From NCBI GenBank assembly GCA_905339275.1, contig CAJPFK010000038.1:1-64000 (forward strand): DNA of 64,000 nucleotides, given 5' to 3'. The notes under the pieces are model-generated. The model saw only the letters and a list, made by a program, of their open reading frames with translations. It had not been told where the DNA came from and searched no databases. Shown piece after piece: positions 27,880-36,446 of this stretch. The position numbers and the translations under genes were made by a program. Origin of the DNA: Methylophilaceae bacterium (GTDB lineage: Bacteria > Pseudomonadota > Gammaproteobacteria > Burkholderiales > Methylophilaceae). The first letter of the stretch is position 1; every line of letters starts with the position of its first letter.

Positions 27880-28599
27880 ATGAATCCAGAAATATTCAAA
27901 GTTGCATGTTCCAACTGCAATCTGCGTGAGCTCTGCATGCCTGTGGGCCTGAATCATGAAGACATGCAGAAACTGGATGATGTGGTCGCAGTCCGGCGCA
28001 AGGTCAACCAGGGCGAATCACTTTTCCGCAGCGGCGACGCCTTCACCTCCCTCTATGCCATACGCACGGGATTCTTCAAAACCTGCGTATCAAGCGAGGA
28101 TGGCCGCGAGCAGGTCACCGGGTTTCAAATGGCGGGCGAAATCATGGGACTCGATGGCATTACCAGCGATCGCCACAATTGCAATGCGGTCGCCCTTGAA
28201 GATGCCGAGGTCTGCGTCATGCCTTTCGCCAATGTCGAGGAGCTCTCCCGCGAGTTTCCGGTACTGCAGCGACATGTGCACAAGATCATGAGCCGCGAGA
28301 TCGTCCGCGACCAGGGCGTCATGCTGCTGCTGGGTAATATGCGTGCGGAAGAGCGGCTGGCGGCGTTTCTGCTGAACCTGGTGCAGCGCCTGCATGCAAG
28401 AGGCTTTTCCAGATCGGAACTGGTACTGCGCATGACGCGGGAAGAGATAGGCAGCTATCTCGGCATGAAGCTGGAAACCGTCAGCAGGACCTTCTCCAAG
28501 TTCAGCGAAGACAACATCATCGAAGTCAAGCAGCGATGGGTACGTATCATCCAACCCGATGCATTGAAAAAGATATTCAATCCCGATATCTGTAACTAG
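27880..28599 (+). CDS. fnr: FNR-type oxygen-sensing transcription regulator
   Basis: The 239-residue product (from ATG 27880) is a CRP/FNR protein. Cys10, Cys13 and Cys19 (ACSNCNLRELC) plus Cys101 (HNCNAV) are the four ligands of an oxygen-labile [4Fe-4S] cluster. The cyclic-nucleotide-like barrel is followed by a dimerisation helix and a helix-turn-helix with TREEIGSYLGMKLETVSRTF; its ETVSR recognition motif is the one that reads TTGAT half-sites. An open frame continues 25 codons upstream to a TTG at 27805; neither start has a clear ribosome site, and both lie downstream of the predicted transcript start. The last 4 nt overlap the convergent ccoH-like gene. Confidence 0.95.
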   Translation: MNPEIFKVACSNCNLRELCMPVGLNHEDMQKLDDVVAVRRKVNQGESLFRSGDAFTSLYAIRTGFFKTCVSSEDGREQVTGFQMAGEIMGLDGITSDRHNCNAVALEDAEVCVMPFANVEELSREFPVLQRHVHKIMSREIVRDQGVMLLLGNMRAEERLAAFLLNLVQRLHARGFSRSELVLRMTREEIGSYLGMKLETVSRTFSKFSEDNIIEVKQRWVRIIQPDALKKIFNPDICN

Positions 28600-28841
28600 T
28601 GTTCCACGCCACCTGCCGTTGCCGCGTGATTACGTGCCTGCTGCGCAGGTGCCAGGCTGGGATCTGACAGCGTCTTGTTGATCTCGATGCCCTTTCGGTA
28701 ATAATCATCCACCACGGCGTCCGGCGTTTTCAGCGCCAGATTCAGGGTAATGAATGATGCGATAATGACCGCCAACGGGCCCGCCAGTATCAGCCAGACA
28801 TATCCATACTGCCACCAGCGCTTTTCGTCCTGCCTGTTCAT
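28596..28841 (-). CDS. ccoH: FixH/CcoH-like cbb3 oxidase assembly protein
   Basis: The 81-residue product has one membrane helix (YVWLILAGPLAVIIASFITLNLAL) and the motif VVDDYYRKGIEINKTL found in FixH/CcoH-family proteins, which stabilise or assemble cbb3 oxidase. I chose the ATG at 28841 because an AGGAAG site precedes it; six codons upstream are also open. It is shorter than classical FixH and lacks most of the periplasmic domain. It follows ccoG by 24 nt and ends the cco operon, overlapping fnr by 4 nt tail to tail. Confidence 0.8.
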   Translation of the reverse strand: MNRQDEKRWWQYGYVWLILAGPLAVIIASFITLNLALKTPDAVVDDYYRKGIEINKTLSDPSLAPAQQARNHAATAGGVEH

Positions 28842-28865
28842 CTGCTTCCTTTCCGTCATTCAAGG

Positions 28866-30311
28866 CTACCTGGGAACCAGGAACACCGATTTTTCTTCCA
28901 GCACCTTGTCGTTGCCCAGCATTTCCACATCAAACCAGACCCGGTGCGAACCCGGTTCCAGATTGCCATCGGGCACCTGCAGGTAGAGCGTAATCCATTT
29001 CGATTGCGCCGGCTCCAGCGCGATGCTGTCTGCATCGCCGGTATCGCGCGCCACCAGGCGCAGGCCATCGACGCCCCGGGCACGGATGCGGAAGGATTGC
29101 GGTTGTTCCGTCGCATTCATGAGCTGCATGCGATAGACGTTCTCCAGCAAACCTCCTTCGACGATGCGCGACATGACGCCGCGATCACGCACGACATCGG
29201 CCCGGAACGGCGTGCGCAGGGCCAGGCTGACGACCAGTACCGCCGTCAACAAAGCCAGGATGCTGGCATACACCAGCACGCGCGGACGCAACACCCGGCG
29301 CAGCATGCTGCTGCGCGACCAGTGGTTGATCATGCCGTTTTCAGTGGTATAGCGGATCAATCCTCGCTCGTAACCCACCTTGTCCATCACGCTGTCGCAG
29401 ACGTCGGCGCAGGCACCACATCCGATGCACTCGTACTGCAAACCCTTGCGAATATCGATACCGGTCGGACAAACCTGCACGCAAAGATGGCAATCGACGC
29501 AGGAACCTAGCCCCAGGCTTTTCGCATCCGCCTTGCGCGAGCGGCTACCCCGCGGCTCGCCGCGCTCCTGGTCGTAGGTGACGATCAGGGTATCCTTGTC
29601 GAACATCGCGCTCTGGAAGCGCGCATAGGGACACATGTATTTGCAGACCTGTTCGCGCAGGAAGCCGGCGTTGCCGTAAGTGGCAAAGGCGTAGAAAAAC
29701 ACCCAGAAAGTCTCCCACGGCCCCATCTGCAGCACGGCCCAGTTCTGCAGCAACTCGCGGATCGGCGTAAAATAGCCGACGAAGGTAAAGCCGGTCCACA
29801 GGGCGAAAAGCCCCCAGACCAGGTGCTTGAGGGATTTCTTGCTGAACTTCTCCAGCCCTGCGCCCTTTTCATCGAGACGCATGCGGGCTGCGCGGTCACC
29901 CTCGATCTTGTGTTCTATCCAGAGAAAGATTTCGGTATAGACCGTCTGCGGGCAGGTATAGCCGCACCACAGGCGGCCCGCTACGGCTGTAAACAGGAAA
30001 AGCGCAAGCGCGGAAATGATCAGGATGGCGGCCAGGTAGATCAGGTCCTGCGGATAAAGCACCAGCCCGAAAATGAAAAAGCGCCTGGAGCCCAAGTCGA
30101 ACAGCACGGCCTGGCGCTGCCCCCATTCCAGCCAGGGCAGCCCGTAGAAGACGATCTGCGTAAGCCAGACCATCAGCCAGCGCCATTTGCTGAACAGGCC
30201 GGAAACGCTGCGCGGATAGATTTTCTGGTGTGCCGCGTAGAGCGACACCATGACTTCATCCGTAGGCCCTGCCTGCGCAGCGTCCGTTGCCTTGTTCACC
30301 ATTCTGTTCAT
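28866..30311 (-). CDS. ccoG: CcoG (FixG/RdxA), cbb3 oxidase accessory iron-sulphur protein
   Basis: A 481-residue membrane protein with five helices and two ferredoxin-type cluster motifs, CVDCHLCVQVCP and CIGCGACADVCD, plus conserved cysteines in LWCGYTCPQTV and CKYMCPYARFQ. The C-terminal periplasmic part (about 370-481) is an Ig-like FixG domain. CcoG reduces copper in the course of cbb3 oxidase assembly. It is encoded directly downstream of ccoP. Confidence 0.95.
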   Translation of the reverse strand: MNRMVNKATDAAQAGPTDEVMVSLYAAHQKIYPRSVSGLFSKWRWLMVWLTQIVFYGLPWLEWGQRQAVLFDLGSRRFFIFGLVLYPQDLIYLAAILIISALALFLFTAVAGRLWCGYTCPQTVYTEIFLWIEHKIEGDRAARMRLDEKGAGLEKFSKKSLKHLVWGLFALWTGFTFVGYFTPIRELLQNWAVLQMGPWETFWVFFYAFATYGNAGFLREQVCKYMCPYARFQSAMFDKDTLIVTYDQERGEPRGSRSRKADAKSLGLGSCVDCHLCVQVCPTGIDIRKGLQYECIGCGACADVCDSVMDKVGYERGLIRYTTENGMINHWSRSSMLRRVLRPRVLVYASILALLTAVLVVSLALRTPFRADVVRDRGVMSRIVEGGLLENVYRMQLMNATEQPQSFRIRARGVDGLRLVARDTGDADSIALEPAQSKWITLYLQVPDGNLEPGSHRVWFDVEMLGNDKVLEEKSVFLVPR

Positions 30312-30330
30312 CTGTTACATCTTGTTGCGA

Positions 30331-31245
30331 TTACTGCGCTGCCGGTTTGTTGGAAAGCCCCCAGACATAAGCCGTCAGCACATGAATCTGGGCCTCGCTC
30401 AGCTTGCCGGCCTGTGCCGGCATCTGGTTGGTCTTGCCGTGGTTGATCATCGCCACGATCTGCTTCTCGCCGGCACCGTGCAGCCAGATGCCGTCGGTCA
30501 GGTTAGGCGCGCCAAACATCGCGTTGCCTTTTCCATCCGCGCCGTGACAGGCTGCGCAGACCATGAACTTCTCCTGGCCGAGGGCGGCGAATGAAGGTTC
30601 GTGCTGGCTGTTGGAGAGGCTGAGCACATAATGCGCAACATTGCGTACATCTTCCTCATTACCCACGGCAGCAGCCATCGGCGGCATGATGCCGTTGCGG
30701 CCATTGACCAGGGTCGCCTTGATCGTATCAGGCTCGCCACCATGCAGCCAATCGTGGTCGGTCAGGTTAGGGAAACCCTTGCTGCCGCGGGCATCTGAAC
30801 CATGGCATTGGGCGCAGTTGTTGAGGAACAGCCTGCCGCCGATCGCCATCGCCTGGGCATCATCCGCCACCTCTTCCGGCGACATGGCGAGGAACTTGGC
30901 GTACAAAGGCTCGGTCACCGCATTGGCTTTGGCAACTTCAGCCTCATACTGGCCAACCTGCGACCAGCCGAATATCCCCTGATGGTTGCCCAGCCCCGGG
31001 TAAATCACGAGATAAGCCAGTGCGAACACGATGGTAATGATGAACATCCAGACCCACCAGCGCGGCAGGGGGTTATTCATCTCACGCAGGTCTTCATCCC
31101 AGACATGACCTGTGCTGTTATCGGCTGTGGGTTTGGCAACCTTGGTTTTATTGTTGATCCATAGCAGCCAGGCACATGCAAAAATGCCGATCAGGGTGAT
31201 CGCCGATATGAACAAAGGCCAGAAACTATTGGTAAAGTCACTCAT
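30331..31245 (-). CDS. ccoP: cbb3 cytochrome oxidase subunit III, dihaem cytochrome c
   Basis: The 304-residue product has two N-terminal membrane helices separated by a short loop, a conserved DEDLREMNNPLPRWWVWMF junction, and two cytochrome c domains with haem motifs CAQCH and CAACH. It receives electrons from periplasmic donors and passes them to CcoO. A GAGGA ribosome site follows the ccoQ stop codon directly. Confidence 0.96.
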   Translation of the reverse strand: MSDFTNSFWPLFISAITLIGIFACAWLLWINNKTKVAKPTADNSTGHVWDEDLREMNNPLPRWWVWMFIITIVFALAYLVIYPGLGNHQGIFGWSQVGQYEAEVAKANAVTEPLYAKFLAMSPEEVADDAQAMAIGGRLFLNNCAQCHGSDARGSKGFPNLTDHDWLHGGEPDTIKATLVNGRNGIMPPMAAAVGNEEDVRNVAHYVLSLSNSQHEPSFAALGQEKFMVCAACHGADGKGNAMFGAPNLTDGIWLHGAGEKQIVAMINHGKTNQMPAQAGKLSEAQIHVLTAYVWGLSNKPAAQ

Positions 31246-31255
31246 TTTTTATTCC

Positions 31256-31393
31256 TCAATCCTGTTCGAATGGCAGATTGGCTGCATCTTTGAAGTCCGC
31301 TTCGCGACGGCGCGACCAAGCCCAGACCACAATCCCGATAAACACGACGAAACTGGCCACAGTGGCAATCACGCGCAATGTATTGATATCCAT
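31256..31393 (-). CDS. ccoQ: cbb3 oxidase small subunit CcoQ
   Basis: A 45-residue single-helix membrane protein: MDINTLRVIATVASFVVFIG, then VVWAWSRRREADFKDAANLPF and a short acidic end. The aromatic/basic WAWSRRR helix boundary and FxDAANLPF tail are typical CcoQ features; the subunit stabilises the complex. It is short and easily missed. It lies between ccoO and ccoP with gaps of 12 and 10 nt. Confidence 0.93.
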   Translation of the reverse strand: MDINTLRVIATVASFVVFIGIVVWAWSRRREADFKDAANLPFEQD

Positions 31394-31405
31394 GTCTCAC
31401 CCCGC

Positions 31406-32038
31406 TTATTTCAACAAGGTGCCCAGGGATTGCAGGTAGGCAATCAGGGCTTCCATTTCGGTCTTGCCTTCGACTTCTGCCTTGGCGCCGGCAATTTCAG
31501 CATCGGTATAGGGCACGCCAACCTTGCGCAGCGCCTTCATTCTCGGTGCCAGGCCATCCGCATCCACCTTGTTGTGCTCCAGCCACGGGTAGTACGGCAT
31601 GTTGGACTCAGGCACCACGTCGCGCGGGTTAATCAGATGGATACGATGCCACTCGTCGCTGTACTTGCCGCCCACACGGTGCAGGTCGGGGCCGGTGCGC
31701 TTACTACCCCACTGGAACGGGTGATCGTAGACGAACTCGCCTGCCACCGAGTAATGGCCGTAACGCAAGGCCTCGGCGCGGAAGGGCCGGATCATCTGCG
31801 AGTGGCAGTTGTAGCAGCCTTCCCTCAGATAGATATCGCGCCCGGCAAGTTGCACCGGCGTATATGGTTTGAGTCCCGTGATCGGCTCCGTCGTCGTTTT
31901 CTGGAAAAACAGCGGCACGATCTCGACCAGGCCGCCGAATGAAACGACGACCAGGATCAGGACTATCAGCAGAAAGTTGTTGGTTTCAATCTTCTCGTGA
32001 GAGAAACCGGGTTTTTTATTGTGGTCAGCCATTTTCAT
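31406..32038 (-). CDS. ccoO: cbb3 cytochrome oxidase subunit II, monohaem cytochrome c
   Basis: The 210-residue product has an N-terminal membrane anchor ([26 protein letters not shown]) and a single haem c motif in [15 protein letters not shown]. The later segments [16 protein letters not shown] and [10 protein letters not shown] match CcoO. Either ATG at 32038 or the one two codons later may be used; a TAAGGA ribosome site overlaps the ccoN stop. It transfers electrons from CcoP to the catalytic subunit. Confidence 0.96.
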   Translation of the reverse strand: MKMADHNKKPGFSHEKIETNNFLLIVLILVVVSFGGLVEIVPLFFQKTTTEPITGLKPYTPVQLAGRDIYLREGCYNCHSQMIRPFRAEALRYGHYSVAGEFVYDHPFQWGSKRTGPDLHRVGGKYSDEWHRIHLINPRDVVPESNMPYYPWLEHNKVDADGLAPRMKALRKVGVPYTDAEIAGAKAEVEGKTEMEALIAYLQSLGTLLK

Positions 32039-32044
32039 TATTCC

Positions 32045-33481
32045 TTAAGCATGAGCCGCAACCGGCGGGATTGGTACGTTAACGGACTGGCCTTGCGATG
32101 CGGTTTTCAGCACATTCCACAGCATCACCAGCATGCCGCCCAGATACAGGAGACCACCGAGCAGGCGCAGGCCATAGAACGGATAGGTAGCCTTGACGCT
32201 CTCGACAAACGTATAGGTCAGCGTACCGTCGGGATTCACACCGCGCCACATCAGGCCCTGCATCACACCGGCAATCCACATGGCGGCGATATAGAGCACG
32301 ATGCCGATGGTCGCCATCCAGAAGTGCAGTTCGATTGCCTTGATGCTGAACATCTGCTTTTGCCCGAATATACGGGGAATCATGTAATACAGCGCCCCCA
32401 TGGAGACCAGGCCGACCCAGCCCAGCGCGCCGGAATGCACGTGGCCTACCGTCCAGTCGGTGTAATGCGATAACGCGTTCACCGTCTTGATCGCCATCAT
32501 CGGGCCTTCAAAGGTGCTCATGCCGTAGAACGAGAGCGAAACGATGAGGAAACGCAGGATCGGGTCTTCGCGCAGCTTGTGCCAGGCGCCGGACATGGTC
32601 ATCATGCCGTTGATCATGCCGCCCCAGCTCGGTGCCAGCAGCACCAGCGAGAACACCATGCCCAGGGATTGCGTCCAGTCAGGCAGGGCGGTGTAATGCA
32701 GGTGGTGAGGGCCTGCCCACATGTAAGTGAAGATCAGCGCCCAGAAGTGCACGATGGAAAGGCGGTATGAATAAACCGGACGTTCGACCTGCTTGGGCAC
32801 GAAGTAGTACATGATGCCGAGGAAACCGGCAGTAAGGAAGAAGCCCACGGCATTGTGACCGTACCACCACTGCACCATGGCATCCTGCACGCCGGCATAG
32901 GCGGAGTAGGACTTCATGATCTCGGCCGGTATCGCCGCGCTATTGACGATGTGCAGCAACGCCACGGCAATGATGAATGCGCCGAAGAACCAGTTGGCCA
33001 CATAAATGTGCTTGACCTTACGCTTGCCTATGGTGCCGAAGAAGATCACCGCGTAAGCGACCCAGACCAGGGCGATCAGGATATCGATCGGCCATTCCAG
33101 TTCCGCATACTCCTTGCCCTGGGTATAACCCAAAGGCAGCGAAACCGCCGCAGCGACGATGACGAGCTGCCAGGCCCAGAACGTGAACGACGCCAGCGGC
33201 CCGCCGAACAGCCGGGTCTGGCAGGTGCGCTGCACCACATAATAGGATGTGGCAAACAGGGTACAGCCGCCAAAGGCAAAAATGACGGCATTGGTGTGTA
33301 ACGGTCGCAAGCGGCCGAAACTGGTCCAGGGCAAGCCAAGGTTCAGTTCCGGAATGTAGAGCTGGGCTGCGATGATCACGCCTACCAGCATGCCCACCAC
33401 CCCCCAGATGACCGCCATGATGGAAAACTGCCGTACAACGGTATCGTTGTACATCACTGCTTCGGAGCTATTTAGACTCAT
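32045..33481 (-). CDS. ccoN: cbb3 cytochrome oxidase catalytic subunit I
   Basis: This 478-residue haem-copper oxidase subunit has about twelve membrane helices and holds haem b and the b3/CuB centre of the high-affinity terminal oxidase. Visible motifs are [27 protein letters not shown], the [15 protein letters not shown] region of the metal site, and [12 protein letters not shown] chose the ATG at 33481 because a GAGGT site lies 8 nt upstream; the open frame runs further back through the FNR-box region. It leads ccoN-O-Q-P-G-H, transcribed from an FNR-type promoter. Confidence 0.96.
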   Translation of the reverse strand: MSLNSSEAVMYNDTVVRQFSIMAVIWGVVGMLVGVIIAAQLYIPELNLGLPWTSFGRLRPLHTNAVIFAFGGCTLFATSYYVVQRTCQTRLFGGPLASFTFWAWQLVIVAAAVSLPLGYTQGKEYAELEWPIDILIALVWVAYAVIFFGTIGKRKVKHIYVANWFFGAFIIAVALLHIVNSAAIPAEIMKSYSAYAGVQDAMVQWWYGHNAVGFFLTAGFLGIMYYFVPKQVERPVYSYRLSIVHFWALIFTYMWAGPHHLHYTALPDWTQSLGMVFSLVLLAPSWGGMINGMMTMSGAWHKLREDPILRFLIVSLSFYGMSTFEGPMMAIKTVNALSHYTDWTVGHVHSGALGWVGLVSMGALYYMIPRIFGQKQMFSIKAIELHFWMATIGIVLYIAAMWIAGVMQGLMWRGVNPDGTLTYTFVESVKATYPFYGLRLLGGLLYLGGMLVMLWNVLKTASQGQSVNVPIPPVAAHA

Positions 33482-33514
33482 TATGACTACCTCAGGTTGA
33501 CAATTCTGTGAGGC

Positions 33515-33556
33515 ATTTTGTCGCAGTCTTGGTCTAGGGCTTTTGATATAGGTCAA
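33515..33556 (-). promoter_or_regulatory. FNR-type promoter of the ccoNOQPGH operon
   Basis: Read on the minus strand the box is TTGACCTATATCAA (33556-33543, one mismatch from consensus), then a 22-nt gap and CAAAAT (33520-33515). The predicted start near 33508 leaves a 27-nt leader to ccoN. The box overlaps the last codons of ccoS. Confidence 0.7.
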
Positions 33557-33690
33557 TCGTCATGCAGAATCCGCTCGCCTTCCTGCTCGATATCTTCAAA
33601 CTGTCCGTGGTAAATGGCCCACCACAGCCCGCCGAGTATCGCCAGCACCAGCATCACGGACAAGGGAATCAGCAAAAACAGGATATCCAC
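33553..33690 (-). CDS. ccoS: CcoS, cbb3 oxidase maturation protein
   Basis: The 45-residue product starts at a [23 protein letters not shown], then [21 protein letters not shown] and HDD. The single helix followed by GQFxDLExxGxRIL is the CcoS signature; the protein is needed for cofactor insertion into cbb3 oxidase. A GGAGG site lies 9 nt upstream, inside the end of ccoI, and the gene starts 4 nt after the ccoI stop. Its own stop codon lies within the FNR box of ccoN. Confidence 0.92.
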   Translation of the reverse strand: MDILFLLIPLSVMLVLAILGGLWWAIYHGQFEDIEQEGERILHDD

Positions 33691-33694
33691 GTAC

Positions 33695-35980
33695 TCATTC
33701 CTCCATTCTGGCAAGCCGTGCTGCATTCATGATGACCAGCAGGGAACTCAGCGCCATGCCGAGGCCGGCCATCCAGGCATTAAGCCAGCCCGTAACGGCA
33801 AGCGGGATGCAAACCGCATTATAAACAGCCGCCCAGAGCAGATTCTGGCGCACGATGCGCATGGTTAGCCGCGCCTGCCCCAGCAATTGGGGAACAGATC
33901 GCAACTGCGAACCAAGAATGACGAAATCGGACTGCGACTGCGCAAGCGGTGCCGCCTGGCCGAGCGTTACGGAAACCTGCGCGCCGGCCAGCACCGGCCC
34001 GTCGTTGAGGCCGTCACCGACCATGGCCACTTTACGCCCCTGCTGCTGGAGGTTTTGCACATGCGCCAGCTTATCCTGCGGCGTGCTGTCGGCCTTGATC
34101 CGTTCGACATCCAGTGCATCCGCGACGCGCTTCACGGCACTCCAGCGATCGCCGGAAAGTATTTCTGCCGCCACTCCTGCTCCCTGCAATTGCCTGATGG
34201 CGGTTGCGGCGTCGCCGCGGATATCCTCACCCAGGTCAAATGTCGCCAGCCAGCCCTGGGCATCGGCCAGATGCACCTGCATGAATACGGAAGCAGGCGC
34301 CTCGACTCCGCAAAACCGGGCCGAACCCAGCCTGACCGGGCCGTTTACCGTTTCTGCAACCAAGCCCTGGCCGGACACTTCCTCGATCTTTCCCACCGGG
34401 ACGGACGTCCCGGGAGAAGCCGCCGCCAGCGCACGCGAGACAGGGTGTAAAGACTGCCGGCCTATGGCGGCTGCAAGCTGCAAAACCGCCTCTTCAGTCC
34501 AGCCGGCACGCGCCCTTGTATTGACGACGTTCATGCGGTCGTAGGTCAGCGTGCCCGTCTTGTCGAAAACCGCTGTATCAATGCCCGCGATGCTCTCCAG
34601 CGCCTGCAGATGGCGCACCAGAATGCCGCGCTTCGCCAGCGCGCCTGCCGATGCCAGCATGGCCGCAGGCGTCGCCAGCGATAATGCGCACGGGCAGGTT
34701 ACCACCAGCACCGCGACCGCCGCCATCAGGCCCCGCGCCGGGTCGGTCGGCCACCAGTAAACCACCGCGCCCAGCGCCGCCAGCAATACGAATATGAGAA
34801 AAGGCCTGGCGATGCGGTCGGCAAGTATGGCCAGCCGCGGCTTGTGAAGCGCGGCATTCTCCATCAGGGCCACGATCTGCGCATAGCGCGTTGCCGGGCC
34901 GACCCTCTTGACCTTGACCAGTACGGCAGACGAAAGATTATGGCTACCGGCGATGACTTCGGACTGCACGGCCTTGCTGACGGGGCGTGACTCGCCGGTG
35001 AGCAAGGCCTCGTCGACCATGGTCTCGCCATCGATCACCTCTCCATCCGCCGGGAACGCCTCGCCGGGCAGCACCCGCAGGATATCTCCCTGCGCAATAC
35101 GCCTGACAGACACCCGCTCGAACTCACCGCTCGCCATCCTGCGCTCTATGCTGTCCGGCAAACGACGCATCAGGTCATCCAGCGCACCGGCAGTCCGGTT
35201 GCGCAACCTCAGTTCCAGCCAGCGCCCGGTCAGCAGGAAGAAGACGAACATGGTCAGGGAATCGAAATAGACTTCTTCGCCCCACCAGCCATGAGGGTAG
35301 AAAGTAGCCACTGAGCTGATGGCAAACGTAATGATGATGCCAAGCGAGACCGGCAAATCCATGCTGACCTGCTGGCGGCGGATATCGCGCCAAGCATTCT
35401 CGAAAAACGGCCCGCAGGAGAAAAACACGACGGGCAGGCTCAACACCCAGGAAGCCCAGCGCAGCAGGTGCACGATGTCCGGCGTCATTTCGCCGGGCGC
35501 GGCGACATAGGCAGGCGCGGCATACATCATCACCTGCATCATGCAGAACCCGGCAACCAGCCAGCGCCAGAGCGCCAACCGTTGCGCGTTGCCACGCCGG
35601 GCGACTGCATCGGCATCCGTCGCCGGCATGGCGCCATAACCTGCACGATTGACTGCCGATATCCATTCGGAAGGCCTGGTCAACCGATCGGACCACGTCA
35701 CCGACGCCCTGCCGGTTGCCGCATTCACCTCTGCGCCGGTCACGCCGGGCACAGACCTTAACGCATGCTCGACACTGTATGCACAGGCGGCACAATGCAT
35801 GCCTTCTATAATCAGGTGGGATTCCCACTCCGACCGGTCTGATGCGTGCTGACGGCTGAATGCCGGCCACTCGGCGGCATCATCCAGCACCACCCGGTCT
35901 TTTTGATCGATGCCGGGAGAGGCCGGCGGTACGGTATTAAGGGCAAGAGTACGCATCGCAGCAGAATAATCACACTGCAT
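33695..35980 (-). CDS. ccoI: CcoI/FixI-type copper-exporting P-type ATPase
   Basis: The 761-residue product has an N-terminal heavy-metal domain with GMHCAAC (Cys63 and Cys66), eight membrane helices, the metal-gating CPC at 429-431, the phosphorylation motif DKTGT at 473-477, TGES in the actuator domain and GDGLND near the end. Next to ccoS and ccoN it should be the CcoI type that delivers copper for cbb3 oxidase assembly. The start is open: the ATG at 35980 has a GAGGGG site, whereas the predicted FNR promoter would begin transcription near 35956, exactly at the second in-frame ATG. Confidence 0.92.
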   Translation of the reverse strand: MQCDYSAAMRTLALNTVPPASPGIDQKDRVVLDDAAEWPAFSRQHASDRSEWESHLIIEGMHCAACAYSVEHALRSVPGVTGAEVNAATGRASVTWSDRLTRPSEWISAVNRAGYGAMPATDADAVARRGNAQRLALWRWLVAGFCMMQVMMYAAPAYVAAPGEMTPDIVHLLRWASWVLSLPVVFFSCGPFFENAWRDIRRQQVSMDLPVSLGIIITFAISSVATFYPHGWWGEEVYFDSLTMFVFFLLTGRWLELRLRNRTAGALDDLMRRLPDSIERRMASGEFERVSVRRIAQGDILRVLPGEAFPADGEVIDGETMVDEALLTGESRPVSKAVQSEVIAGSHNLSSAVLVKVKRVGPATRYAQIVALMENAALHKPRLAILADRIARPFLIFVLLAALGAVVYWWPTDPARGLMAAVAVLVVTCPCALSLATPAAMLASAGALAKRGILVRHLQALESIAGIDTAVFDKTGTLTYDRMNVVNTRARAGWTEEAVLQLAAAIGRQSLHPVSRALAAASPGTSVPVGKIEEVSGQGLVAETVNGPVRLGSARFCGVEAPASVFMQVHLADAQGWLATFDLGEDIRGDAATAIRQLQGAGVAAEILSGDRWSAVKRVADALDVERIKADSTPQDKLAHVQNLQQQGRKVAMVGDGLNDGPVLAGAQVSVTLGQAAPLAQSQSDFVILGSQLRSVPQLLGQARLTMRIVRQNLLWAAVYNAVCIPLAVTGWLNAWMAGLGMALSSLLVIMNAARLARMEE

Positions 35981-36004
35981 CCGCCCCTCATTGATTTATA
36001 TCAA
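35963..36004 (-). promoter_or_regulatory. FNR-type promoter reading into ccoI-ccoS
   Basis: A perfect box TTGATATAAATCAA on the minus strand (36004-35991), a 22-nt gap and a TATTCT hexamer (35968-35963). The predicted start is near 35956. Confidence 0.65.
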
Positions 36005-36016
36005 GACTCCGGGCTT

Positions 36017-36057
36017 TTGATGCAAATCAACATTTCACAAGCATGCTGCTGTATTCT
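36017..36057 (+). promoter_or_regulatory. FNR-type promoter reading into the cytochrome c gene
   Basis: A perfect box TTGATGCAAATCAA (36017-36030), a 21-nt gap and TATTCT (36052-36057), the same hexamer as in the divergent ccoI promoter. The predicted start near 36064 leaves a 47-nt leader. Confidence 0.65.
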
Positions 36058-36110
36058 GTAATCAATAATTCCACGCTCTATTTTTTTCATCAAACCGGAG
36101 TTGAAACATC

Positions 36111-36410
36111 ATGCAGCGCTACTTCATCATGTTGACTGCCCTGGCTTCCGCCATGACTGCCATTCCCGCTATCGGCTACGCCGCCGAATCCATCCAGCCG
36201 CAGATGCCCCGTGGTGAACTGCTTTACCGCAACCACTGCATCGAATGTCACACACAGCAGATACACTGGAGAGAAAAAAGAATCGCCACTGACCTCAACA
36301 GCCTGTCCGGACAGGTCAACCGCTGGCAGGATGCCATCGGCCTGCATTGGACGAAGGACGAAATCGACGATGTCAGCCGCTACTTGAATTCGACTTACTA
36401 TTTCTATTAA
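36111..36410 (+). CDS. Small periplasmic monohaem cytochrome c
   Basis: The 99-residue product has a signal peptide (to about GYAAES) and one haem motif CIECH (residues 43-47). It is followed by a WREKR segment and a helix WTKDEIDDVSRYLNSTYYFY. No methionine obviously in place as a sixth ligand was identified in the short C-terminal part, which would be odd for an electron carrier. I do not recognise a named family. It is probably transcribed from an FNR-type promoter together with the downstream P-type ATPase, 36 nt away. Confidence 0.82.
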   Translation: MQRYFIMLTALASAMTAIPAIGYAAESIQPQMPRGELLYRNHCIECHTQQIHWREKRIATDLNSLSGQVNRWQDAIGLHWTKDEIDDVSRYLNSTYYFY

Positions 36411-36446
36411 GACCGGTTTTATCAAGATGGGCTATACCGAAAGAGG

